Of a stretch of 15,123 nucleotides of DNA, positions 7,215 through 14,470 are shown in pieces (positions within the stretch are counted from its first letter, which is position 1; each line of letters starts with the position of its first letter). Source of the stretch: Bacillota bacterium (GTDB lineage: Bacteria; Bacillota; Clostridia; Peptostreptococcales; Anaerovoracaceae); assembly GCA_017619905.1 (NCBI GenBank), contig JAFZRK010000037.1, forward strand, positions 1 through 15,123, given 5' to 3'. Made by a program: the position numbers and the translations under genes. A model generated the notes under the pieces. The model saw only the letters and a list, made by a program, of their open reading frames with translations. It ran no database searches and was not told where the DNA came from.

Positions 7215-10091
7215 TTACAGATCCTTTATCTCCATACCGGCGAATTCTGCAAGCTGGCTCTCCTGACCCAGCGCGGCTATCCTGCCCTTTTCGGCCATGG
7301 CGTCCGCGACGTCGGCGCACCAGAGCAGCTTGTCGTAGTCCGTAGCGAGTATCTGCGCGCGTACCTGCTTCTGCGTGCCGCGCGTTATTCCCGCCATGTA
7401 TCTGTTATCAGCCAGAGCGCCTCTCTGAGCCGGTGAGATCAGCGGCTCGGTGGCGGCTATGGACGCGATTATGAAGTTGTCCAGAGGCATCTTCGAAGCG
7501 CACAGGCCCCTCATGAACTCTCCGAGCTTCTTGTTTATGCCGATGGATCTTGCCGGCGTCGGATCCCTGAAGGAATACGTGGACACCAGACCGTATCCGT
7601 CCGCCCTGAAGCCAGTGCCGTAGGCGCCGCCCTGCACCCTTACCTCGTTCCACAGGAACGCGAAGGAAAGGATGTTGCTGGCCACCATCAAGCTTCCGTC
7701 GAACTCACGGCCCATCTCGGAAAGGTGATACGCCTGCGAGCTGAAGCCGATGAGCGCCGGAATCCTGGTACCCATCACCGCCGGAAGACCGGACTTGTAC
7801 TCCGCCTCCGGAGCTATGGCGCTGCCCTGCGGGAGACGGTCTATGAGACCGCCTATGGAAACGTAGTCCGTGCAGGCCTCGCCGGCGACCAGTCTTGCTT
7901 TGCAGCATGCCTTGGAGAGAGCGTCCTTAAGCAGCGCGGCGTAAGCGTCGAACCTGCTGTCGAAGTCGCCCACCATGGCGTGGAGGCGCGCAATGCCGCT
8001 GTATCCGGTGACGGCGTCCGTCACCGCGGCGGCGGAACTGTAGGCGGAAGCGGCCGTAGCCATGGACAGCACGTGTCCCATGCCTATGGCGCCCTGTCTT
8101 GCCATCATGTCGGACTGGGTGAGCATGTTCCTGATCTTTTCCTTGTCGGAGAAGTCCGTGGTGAGGAGTATCTCGCTTATCAGCTTCTCGGCTATGGCGA
8201 GGTTCTCCTCCAGTATGCCGGCGCTTGCGCAGAGGTACGGAAGAGCGATCTTCTCGTTTCCGAGCTTCTGGAACGCTCCCACCTTAAACGTGAGCGATCC
8301 GAGGTATGTCTTTATGTCTCTGGCAAGTTCCGCACCTGTATGTTCCGCAGTCGGCAGCTCTCCCAGAAGACGCCCCAGACTTGCGATGGCTGAAAGCTCT
8401 TCCAGGGTCCTGTCCGCAAGCGAGAAGTACAGGTTTATGTTCACGATGCCGCGGCTGGGTACCGGGTGATACATCACCTTTACGCCGTGCTCGTCCTTGA
8501 TGATGGTGTCGTCCCACTGCGGCTCTTCGGAGACTTCGGAAAGCGGCAGCTGGGGCAGCATGGCCTTTGCTTCGGGGCTGTCCTCCGTCTGCTGCCACTT
8601 GATCAGTTCCTCGTTGAGCTTCTTGTTGGCTTCCTTGTCCGCGTCGGTCCAGGATGCCTTTACAGCGGCAAGGCGCTCCTTTTCAGCTGCGTCCTTTTCT
8701 GCCGCGGCGGTATGGGATGCGCGCGCGATGAGTCTGCACATTCCGTCTTCGCTTATCAGCTCCTTGAGCAGCTCGCTGTAGTAGCTGCCCTCGAGCTTTT
8801 CGCGCAGTTCTTTGTATATTCCGTCCACAGCAAGCAGAGTCATGGGGTCTCCGCCGTGGAGCCAGGTGATCATGGACTTTATGCATCTTATAAGTCCGGC
8901 CGGCTCGTTGGGGGACTTGAACATGAACTCGCTGCGGTTGATGGCCGCGATTATGTCCTTCTGGTCCAGACCTTCGTCCGCCAGCTTATTGCAGGTGTCC
9001 ACGATGAGCTTCCAGACTTCGTCTGTCTTTCCGTCCTTGATGTTCTTGACGTTGAAGAGGTAGAAGGGCTGCGGGTAGTCGTCCATTACGGCAACGTCTA
9101 TGTCCTGCGCAAGACCGGAGTCCAGCACCGCCTTCTTGAGCGGCGAGTCGTTGGTATCGACGAGCATGTTCAGGATGATTCCGGACGCGAAGCTCTTTAC
9201 CAGCTCGCCCGGCTGCGCGAATATCTTGCCTGCCACCAGTCTGCCCTTGTCCGCAAGATCCTCGTTCTCCGCCAGAGCGTAGTCCACGGTCTTTTCCGCG
9301 GCCCTGGGCTCCTGAAGCTCAAAGACCGGCAGGTCCGTAAGCTTGCCGCGGCCCGAAAGGTACCCGTCGATCAGGGCAAGGGTCTTCTCCAGAGGCACGT
9401 CGCCGTCCAGGAACACGCGCGCGTTGGACGGATGGTAGAACCTTCTGTAGGTCTTTATGAATTCTTCGTAAGTCAGCTGCGGAATCACCGAGGGCTCTCC
9501 GCCGGAGTTGAAACCGTAGCAGTTGTCCGGGTTTATGATCCCCTGCATCTCCTCCAGCAGAAAATCGTCCACGTCGGATACGGCGCCCTTCATCTCGTTG
9601 AAGACTACGCCCTTGTAGGAAAGATCCCCGTTTTTGTCCTGCTCTATGTGCCAGCCCTCCTGATAGAAGATGTTGGGGTTCTTAAGGATCGCAGGCGCGA
9701 ACACCGCGTCCAGATACACGCTCATAAGGTTCAGGAAGTCCCTTTCGTTGCGGCTGGAGACCGGGTACATGGTCTTGTCCTGGAAAGTGAGCGCGTTGAG
9801 GAAGGTGTTCATGGAACTCTTAAGCAGGTCCACGAAGGGCTCCTTTACAGGGTATTTGTCCGAACCGCAAAGCACCGAGTGCTCCAGTATGTGGAACACG
9901 CCCGTGCTGTTCTCCGGCAGGGTCTTGAACGTTATGGAGAAGAGTTTGTTTACGTCCTTGTTGTCCACCCACACCAACTGGGCGCCGCTGATGTCGTGGG
10001 TCATCTCCACCAGGCGTCCGTCTATCTCTTTTTCTTCCCTTATGCGGGTGACTGTAAAACCGTTGAGTTTGCTTCCGACTTTGAGTTCCAT
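7215..10091 (-). CDS. M16C family zinc peptidase, presequence protease (PreP/Cym1)-like
   Basis: Clamshell metallopeptidase that degrades peptides enclosed in its chamber. At 958 residues it has the single-chain PreP length (two M16 halves joined by an M16C-associated linker region, roughly 460-700). The inverted zinc motif HxxEH is intact as H67-ILE-H71, with Glu70 as catalytic base, and the distal zinc ligand is Glu166 in FNEMKG. The C-terminal half has VRVQGGAYG and YSFRDP, matching the Arg/Tyr substrate-stabilising region. No signal peptide, so probably cytoplasmic. GGAGG at 10100-10096 precedes the ATG. It sits between the spermidine-synthase-like gene (30 bp upstream) and the MATE gene (15 bp downstream), with no obvious functional tie. 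The role in bacteria of this type is generally peptide turnover; specificity is unknown. Confidence 0.93.
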   Translation of the reverse strand: MELKVGSKLNGFTVTRIREEKEIDGRLVEMTHDISGAQLVWVDNKDVNKLFSITFKTLPENSTGVFHILEHSVLCGSDKYPVKEPFVDLLKSSMNTFLNALTFQDKTMYPVSSRNERDFLNLMSVYLDAVFAPAILKNPNIFYQEGWHIEQDKNGDLSYKGVVFNEMKGAVSDVDDFLLEEMQGIINPDNCYGFNSGGEPSVIPQLTYEEFIKTYRRFYHPSNARVFLDGDVPLEKTLALIDGYLSGRGKLTDLPVFELQEPRAAEKTVDYALAENEDLADKGRLVAGKIFAQPGELVKSFASGIILNMLVDTNDSPLKKAVLDSGLAQDIDVAVMDDYPQPFYLFNVKNIKDGKTDEVWKLIVDTCNKLADEGLDQKDIIAAINRSEFMFKSPNEPAGLIRCIKSMITWLHGGDPMTLLAVDGIYKELREKLEGSYYSELLKELISEDGMCRLIARASHTAAAEKDAAEKERLAAVKASWTDADKEANKKLNEELIKWQQTEDSPEAKAMLPQLPLSEVSEEPQWDDTIIKDEHGVKVMYHPVPSRGIVNINLYFSLADRTLEELSAIASLGRLLGELPTAEHTGAELARDIKTYLGSLTFKVGAFQKLGNEKIALPYLCASAGILEENLAIAEKLISEILLTTDFSDKEKIRNMLTQSDMMARQGAIGMGHVLSMATAASAYSSAAAVTDAVTGYSGIARLHAMVGDFDSRFDAYAALLKDALSKACCKARLVAGEACTDYVSIGGLIDRLPQGSAIAPEAEYKSGLPAVMGTRIPALIGFSSQAYHLSEMGREFDGSLMVASNILSFAFLWNEVRVQGGAYGTGFRADGYGLVSTYSFRDPTPARSIGINKKLGEFMRGLCASKMPLDNFIIASIAATEPLISPAQRGALADNRYMAGITRGTQKQVRAQILATDYDKLLWCADVADAMAEKGRIAALGQESQLAEFAGMEIKDL

Positions 10092-10095
10092 GTTT

Positions 10096-10100
10096 CCTCC
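10096..10100 (-). promoter_or_regulatory. Ribosome binding site of the M16C peptidase gene
   Basis: GGAGG followed by AAAC and the ATG at 10091. A clear, strong site in the 30-bp gap. Confidence 0.75.
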
Positions 10101-10121
10101 TGTATTCTGTGCGTTCCGCGG

Positions 10122-11744
10122 TCACTTAAGCGCGTCTATTACGCCTTTGATGCCGCGCTCTTTGTAGATATCCTTGAAATAAGCTACTTCGTCGTATATT
10201 ATCCCGTCTATGGCCTGCATGGACAGCAGTTCCACCGGGGCTTTGTCGTCTGTCATTATGCGGTCTCCCGCGCTGTAGCGCACCGACCCTTTGTACACTT
10301 TGTCCGACATCTCGCAGACGTCGTGAAACATCGTTGCGCTTAGGCCCCTCAGGCGCTCGTAGCCGTCCCTGAGGACCGCCATCATTTCTTTGTTGTTGGA
10401 CGCGAAGAGCTCCCTGTTGCTGCTCCACGTCACGTCTATGGTGTATACCTCCGAAAACAGCGCGCTCACGGTATCCGCAAGGTAGCTGTTGATCGTGTTC
10501 TCCCCCTTGCCGCGCATGCTCATGTTCAGCACCAGCACGCCGTCGTCCTTAAGATGGTCCTTCACCAGCTGGAAGAACTCTTTTGACGACATCTGGAACG
10601 GGACCGTTATGTCCTGGTAGGCGTCCACCATTATTACGTTGTATTTTTCCTCCGAACTGTTGAGGAACGCTCTGCCGTCGTAGGTGTAGACGTTCACCTC
10701 TTCCGGAAGGCAGAAGTACTCCCTCGCGAGATCGGTTATGCTGCCGTCTATCTCAACGGCGTCTATCCTTATGTCCCCGAAGTGCCGGAAGCACTGCGTG
10801 GCGAAAGTGCCGCTGCCGTTGCCCAGGACCAGTATCGAAAAGTCCTTGCCGTTCTCTCCGTAGACTCCGGCCATGACGGGCGCGGCCATCGCGTAGTCGT
10901 AGTACATGCCCGTAAGCCCGCCGTCCTTCTGATACACGGACTGAACTCCGAACAGGACGTTGGTGGACAGGATGACACTCTCGTCGTCCTCGCTCACCTG
11001 CAGGTAGTTGTAGACGGACTCGCCCTCAAACGTCAGGTCGTCCTCCCAGAACGCGAAACTGTCCGAGCAGCCGAACACGCAGCACAGCGCGAACAGCGCG
11101 ACGCAGACGACGGTCCTTACCATGTTGGTCCTGGAAGACAGGAAGTAAATGACGCACAGCGCCAGCAGTATCCCCGCGAATATCAGGAAGGTCACCGCGG
11201 TGCCCACGCTCGGTATCGTTACGAAGGTCGGAATGAAGGTGCCTATGATGCTGCCGACCGTATTGCACGCGCCGAGGCGTCCCACCACCTTGCCGCTGTC
11301 GGACAAGCTTCCTATGGTGTAGGCAGCCAGACTCGGGGTGACCGTTCCAAGCAGGAACAGCGGGAACACGAACACCACCATGGCGCTCGCAAACGCCGCG
11401 ATCACAAGGAAGTTGGCGTTTACGGTAAATATGACGAGCCCGGAGATACCGATGATGATGTATTTGCCCACCACAGGGATGGCGGCTATCCATATCGCTG
11501 CCACAAGCATGCGCCTGTAAAGCTTGTCCGGGTTGGGATCTTTGTCGGCCGAACGGCCTCCGTAGATGTTGCCCAGTGCCATGGCTATCATTACCGTGCC
11601 GATTATTATGGTGTAAACGATCTGAGACGAACTGAAGTACGGCGCCAGAAGCCGGCTTGCCGCAAGCTCCACCGCCATTACGGACATACCCGCGAAGAAC
11701 TCGGTCAGGTAAAGGTACAGTTTATTGCTCAGTATCTTACGCAT
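10122..11744 (-). CDS. Membrane-anchored spermidine synthase-like protein (fused transporter-like/aminopropyltransferase-fold)
   Basis: A 540-residue protein with a hydrophobic N-terminal half (about seven membrane segments between residues 10 and 225) joined to a cytoplasmic spermidine synthase/methyltransferase fold. The C-terminal domain shows the nucleoside-binding loop VLGNGSGT (306-313), acidic AVEID (329-333), YDGRAFL (355-361), VDAYQD (373-378, region of the catalytic Asp) and TDDKAPVE (498-505), which are typical of fused SpeE-like proteins. Known family function is transfer of an aminopropyl group from decarboxylated SAM, but many fused members are uncharacterised, and no other polyamine gene is nearby. 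Start chosen at MRKILSN: the frame stays open 61 codons further, but those codons lie in the GC-rich RNA structure and look non-coding. There is no Shine-Dalgarno before this ATG; the preceding 18 bases are AT-rich. Confidence 0.85.
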   Translation of the reverse strand: MRKILSNKLYLYLTEFFAGMSVMAVELAASRLLAPYFSSSQIVYTIIIGTVMIAMALGNIYGGRSADKDPNPDKLYRRMLVAAIWIAAIPVVGKYIIIGISGLVIFTVNANFLVIAAFASAMVVFVFPLFLLGTVTPSLAAYTIGSLSDSGKVVGRLGACNTVGSIIGTFIPTFVTIPSVGTAVTFLIFAGILLALCVIYFLSSRTNMVRTVVCVALFALCCVFGCSDSFAFWEDDLTFEGESVYNYLQVSEDDESVILSTNVLFGVQSVYQKDGGLTGMYYDYAMAAPVMAGVYGENGKDFSILVLGNGSGTFATQCFRHFGDIRIDAVEIDGSITDLAREYFCLPEEVNVYTYDGRAFLNSSEEKYNVIMVDAYQDITVPFQMSSKEFFQLVKDHLKDDGVLVLNMSMRGKGENTINSYLADTVSALFSEVYTIDVTWSSNRELFASNNKEMMAVLRDGYERLRGLSATMFHDVCEMSDKVYKGSVRYSAGDRIMTDDKAPVELLSMQAIDGIIYDEVAYFKDIYKERGIKGVIDALK

Positions 11745-11762
11745 TTCAGTTTTAGTATTATT

Positions 11763-11923
11763 CGGTAAGGTCCCGGTCGTGTACTTGTTCGAAGGACTGT
11801 TGGGGAACCCGGTCCTTAGCGACCGGCAAGCATCCATGCGCAGACGGAGCTTAGTACCGCTGGGAGGGGCCCCACCAAGCCGCGAGGCGTGTCCGGCGGG
11901 CAAGTACCGACCGGGACCTACCG
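11763..11923 (+). ncRNA. Unassigned structured RNA element with 23-bp closing helix (strand tentative)
   Basis: It fills the only large gap in the minus-strand cluster. The ends 11763-11787 and 11901-11923 pair over 23 Watson-Crick base pairs, interrupted only by single bulged bases at 11767 and 11780. Inside lie three hairpins: 11792-11817 (AAGGAC/GTCCTT plus an inner GG/CC stem closing GGAA), 11818-11861 (AGCG/CGCT, AAGC/GCTT and TCC/GGA with an internal loop), and 11879-11888 (GCC-GCGA-GGC). TTGG at 11800-11803 could also pair with CCAA at 11875-11878. Two loops are GNRA (GGAA, GCGA) and one closing pair is U-G only if the plus strand is transcribed, hence the strand choice; genes on both sides are on the minus strand, so a leader RNA on that strand remains possible. 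By hand count GC is 106/161 (66%), against 3/18 just upstream. No convincing promoter or U-tract terminator was found on either strand. Candidates such as 6S or raiA RNA were considered but not recognised. Confidence 0.6.
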
Positions 11924-11929
11924 TCATAG

Positions 11930-12475
11930 CTAAAGCTGCTTAGTCATATATACGCTGCCGTCCGCAAGCCTGTGCCACTCCAGCAGGCCGTTCTCCATGG
12001 TCATGTAGCTGTTCGTGGAGCCGCCTTTTGGTATGGAGACGGAGCCGGGATTGCAGTAGAGATAGCCGTTGTGATCCTCGCAGGCGGGCACGTGGGTGTG
12101 TCCGTGCAGCAGGACGTCGATGCCCGAAAGGGGCGGAAGATGCCCCGTGTTGTAGTGGTCCCCGTGGGTGGCGAAGATAAGCTTGCCGCCGTCCACGATC
12201 TGCATGTATTCCGCGAGTATGGGGAACTCCAGCACGCACTGGTCCACCTCCGCGTCGCAGTTGCCTCGCACGCAGAGGATCTTGTCCTTGTACCCGTTGA
12301 GCATGTCGAAGACCTGCATCGGTCCGTAAGCTTGCGGCAGCGCGTTGCGGGGGCCATGGTAAAGAATGTCCCCTAAGAGCAGTATCCTGTCGGCCTTCTC
12401 TCTTTCGACGTCTTCCAGGAACTGCTTCGTGTATTCAGCGGACCCGTGAAGGTCCGAACCGATGATCCATCTCAT
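11930..12475 (-). CDS. yfcE: YfcE/MJ0936 family metallophosphoesterase
   Basis: Small cytosolic phosphodiesterase of the calcineurin-like superfamily, binding two Mn2+ or similar ions; E. coli YfcE hydrolyses bis-pNPP but its natural substrate is unknown. All five metal motifs are present in the 181 residues: D8-L-H10 in SDLHGS, GD (35-36), GNCD (71-74, Asn72), H104 in THGD, and G125-H-T-H128. NPGSVSIPK (142-150) is a strong YfcE-subgroup mark. GGAGAAG lies just before the ATG at 12475. It starts 42 bp after the flavin reductase-like gene, and its stop is 6 bp from the edge of the structured RNA element. Confidence 0.92.
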   Translation of the reverse strand: MRWIIGSDLHGSAEYTKQFLEDVEREKADRILLLGDILYHGPRNALPQAYGPMQVFDMLNGYKDKILCVRGNCDAEVDQCVLEFPILAEYMQIVDGGKLIFATHGDHYNTGHLPPLSGIDVLLHGHTHVPACEDHNGYLYCNPGSVSIPKGGSTNSYMTMENGLLEWHRLADGSVYMTKQL

Positions 12476-12503
12476 TATCTTCTCCGTGGCGTGTGCCCTT
12501 ACC

Positions 12504-12525
12504 GGGGACGCAGGGCGTCAGCCCC
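12504..12525. other. Intergenic hairpin at the end of the flavin reductase-like gene
   Basis: GACGC (12507-12511) and GCGTC (12515-12519) form a 5-bp stem with a 3-base loop, extendable by GGG (12504-12506) pairing with CCC (12522-12525 region) across a small bulge. It overlaps the stop codon of the flavin reductase-like gene. No T-tract follows on the minus strand, so it is not a standard terminator; it may influence mRNA stability or be chance. Confidence 0.35.
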
Positions 12526-13204
12526 TGTCGAATTTCTCCCTGCCCTGCTTTCTTATCATCTGCTTGGCGCGCTGCTGCGCGGAGATCTTTTTCTTTGTGG
12601 AGGGCTTCATTACGGAAAAACCCATGCGTCCTATGCGCTCCTTGGGTGCCGCGTAGTAGCTGCCGTGGATCAGGGATACAAGGCCCAGCCGCTCCATGGC
12701 TATGCGGCCCTCGCCCGTTATCGCGGACTCGTCCACGCGCACGTTGACTATGTCCGCCAGGAACATGTCGTGCGAGCCCAGGGACTTTACCTCGAACACC
12801 TTGCATTCCAGCTGAACCGGGCTCTCCTTTATGGCCGGACATGAGACTTTTTCGGCCGGTTCCGGTGTAAGCGTAAACTCCAGAGAACCGTCCGGACCGC
12901 TTTTAAGGCTGTGCTTTCCGAACTTTGTCTCCTTGCTTCCGCTTACGCATCCGCACCAGTCCATGGCGGCGGCAAGCGACTCCGGTACCAGGTTTATTAC
13001 AAATTCCCCGCTCTCCTTAATGATCGCGTGCGAATGTCTGCGCGGCATCAAGCTTACGTAGGTGCGCGGCGGGTCCGAGTTCACGATGCCGGTCCAGGCG
13101 ATGGTTATTATGTTGTCCGTGCCGTCCGCGACGTTTCCGCAGCTCACCATTACGGCGGGCAGCGGCCCAAGCATCGCGGAGGGCTTGAAGCTTTGTTTGG
13201 CCAT
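12518..13204 (-). CDS. Flavin reductase-like, FMN-binding split-barrel protein (flavoredoxin-type)
   Basis: A 228-residue cytosolic protein of the DIM6/NTAB flavin reductase-like family, which binds FMN and serves as a flavin-dependent reductase or electron carrier. Family marks are the opening LGPLPAVMVSCG (12-23), TIAWTGIVNSDPP (34-46), the loop FVINLVPESLA (68-78) and WCGCVSGSKETKF (83-95), and a core running to about SLIHGSYYA (177-185). The last 28 residues form an extra Lys/Arg-rich tail (KPSTKKKISAQQ onward) beyond the barrel. AAGGA, 7 bases before the ATG, is the ribosome binding site. It lies between the ClC gene (36 bp) and yfcE (42 bp). Electron partners are not encoded nearby. Confidence 0.87.
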   Translation of the reverse strand: MAKQSFKPSAMLGPLPAVMVSCGNVADGTDNIITIAWTGIVNSDPPRTYVSLMPRRHSHAIIKESGEFVINLVPESLAAAMDWCGCVSGSKETKFGKHSLKSGPDGSLEFTLTPEPAEKVSCPAIKESPVQLECKVFEVKSLGSHDMFLADIVNVRVDESAITGEGRIAMERLGLVSLIHGSYYAAPKERIGRMGFSVMKPSTKKKISAQQRAKQMIRKQGREKFDRG

Positions 13205-13240
13205 TGAATCGTCCTTATGACTCAGGGAAAACGCTGCTGA

Positions 13241-14461
13241 CTATTTCTTTGCGGTCTCTTCGGGCTTCTTCTCGGTCGCCTTGGGAATCTTGTTGGCGTA
13301 GTAGGCGTGGCGGCCTCCGCACAGAGTTCCGAGTATCGCGAACACCGCGCAGAAGATTATTCCCTGCCAGCTGAAGCCGAACATGTTTATTCCGAGGAAG
13401 AACGTGGCTGCCGGGCAGAAGCTTACGCCTCCGACTATGCCGACCATTCCCGCGGCAACGCACATCGCAGGGTCGAGACTCAGAAGCGCAGCGACCATGC
13501 CTCCGAACGCTCCGCCTATCACTATGGTCTGCGGAAGAAGTCCGGTCTTGTAACCTGCCTTGCTCAGCAGAGCCAGGAAGAATATCTTGAGTATGAAGTC
13601 GTACCAGTTGCTCTTGCCTGCGAGCGCGGCGGTAATGACGTTGCCTCCGCTCAGGTAGACCTGGGTGTTCATGAGAAGCACCAGCGCGGCGCCTACGGCA
13701 CCGAACACGAGCACTTTTACGTACGCGTTCTTAATGATGCCCGTGCCCTTTCCGGCCCAGTCGAATACGTAGAGCATCAGGCGTCCCAGCGCTCCGGCGA
13801 CTGCCGCGATCACTACGAATCCCAGCAGATGCAGCACCGGCTGTTCGAAGCTGAAGCTGACTGCGTATCTGAGCTTGGGGGCCTTCAGCAGTATGGCCAG
13901 AAGGTACGAAACTGCGGCGGATACCGCGGTGTAAGGCAGATATTTGAACTCGAGCTTGTTGAACGCGACTTCCGCGGCCAGCACCGCTCCGAAGAACGGT
14001 ACGCCCAGAATTCCGGCAAAGCCGGCTGCTACCGCGCACATGATGAGCTGCTTCTTTTCCGGCGCTTCTATGTTGAGCTTGCGGCCCAGCCACAGAGCTA
14101 TCGGGGCGCCTATCTGGAAGGAACCGCCTTCCTTGGTCCCGGAGCTTTCCGCGAGTCCTGTGAGCCACAGGCCGATGAACGCCGCAGGCGTGATCTTGAT
14201 GTCCAGATCCGCGTCGTCGCGTATGGCCTGGATGATGCCTTCCGTGGCCTTAAATCCCGGTACCTTGAACCACTTGTTGATGCCGACGATGACCGGTCCC
14301 AGGACCAGCATCACTATCATCGCCACAAGGATGGGGAACTTGCCCCTGAGCGCCGCCGTATACTTTACGGCATAGTTGAACGCGATACTTACCGCTCCGC
14401 AGAAGATACCTATGAGCACCGCATAGATAAGTCCGTTGAACACCTTCTTGCTGTCTTTCAT
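13241..14461 (-). CDS. Divergent ClC family chloride channel/antiporter-like membrane protein
   Basis: A 406-residue membrane protein with the ClC inverted-repeat pattern and no CBS domains. Alignable landmarks: TEGIIQAI (73-80) where ClC proteins have GSGIP; SSGTKEGGSFQIGAPIAL (106-123), corresponding to GREGPxVQIG, with Glu111 in the place of the gating glutamate; AAGFAGILGVPFFGAVLAAEV (145-165), matching the helix after it; GLLPQTIVIGG (307-317) in place of GIFAPSLFIGA; and CGGRHAYY (381-388), where Tyr387 matches the ion-coordinating tyrosine of GGKPLYSA. Likely transports Cl- or another anion, but the altered filter makes the ion uncertain. A Lys/Glu-rich cytosolic tail ends the protein. 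GGAGGAG at 14470-14464 is a strong site that overlaps the stop of the cardiolipin synthase gene, 8 bp apart, so the two are probably cotranscribed. Confidence 0.85.
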   Translation of the reverse strand: MKDSKKVFNGLIYAVLIGIFCGAVSIAFNYAVKYTAALRGKFPILVAMIVMLVLGPVIVGINKWFKVPGFKATEGIIQAIRDDADLDIKITPAAFIGLWLTGLAESSGTKEGGSFQIGAPIALWLGRKLNIEAPEKKQLIMCAVAAGFAGILGVPFFGAVLAAEVAFNKLEFKYLPYTAVSAAVSYLLAILLKAPKLRYAVSFSFEQPVLHLLGFVVIAAVAGALGRLMLYVFDWAGKGTGIIKNAYVKVLVFGAVGAALVLLMNTQVYLSGGNVITAALAGKSNWYDFILKIFFLALLSKAGYKTGLLPQTIVIGGAFGGMVAALLSLDPAMCVAAGMVGIVGGVSFCPAATFFLGINMFGFSWQGIIFCAVFAILGTLCGGRHAYYANKIPKATEKKPEETAKK

Positions 14462-14463
14462 GA

Positions 14464-14470
14464 CTCCTCC
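14464..14470 (-). promoter_or_regulatory. Ribosome binding site of the ClC-like gene, overlapping the cls stop
   Basis: GGAGGAG precedes the ATG (14461) by two bases and begins within the TAG of the cardiolipin synthase gene. The spacing is shorter than usual if counted from the last base, normal from the core GGAGG. Confidence 0.7.

Noticed and set aside
8466..10343. A 625-codon open frame on the plus strand opposite the M16 peptidase gene
   Set aside because: Its translation has no recognisable domain and is rich in Val, His, Arg and Leu, as expected from the complement of GC-rich codons; the opposite strand encodes an intact peptidase with all catalytic motifs.
10782..11768. A 328-codon plus-strand open frame opposite the SpeE-like gene
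   Set aside because: The translation is low in hydrophobic structure and lacks any motif, while the minus strand has clear membrane segments and synthase motifs.
11763..11923. Reading the inverted repeat as a MITE or insertion sequence with terminal inverted repeats
   Set aside because: No flanking target-site duplication is visible, there is only one copy in the window, and the interior folds into further hairpins. A genome-wide copy search would settle it.
11763..11923. 6S RNA, SRP RNA, tmRNA, T-box or common riboswitch
   Set aside because: No SRP GGAAGGAAGCAGC-like core, no CCA end or tRNA-like domain apart from a chance GTTCGAA at 11787-11793, no T-box antiterminator, no riboswitch core. 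6S RNA fits by size only; the branched interior argues against it but does not exclude it.
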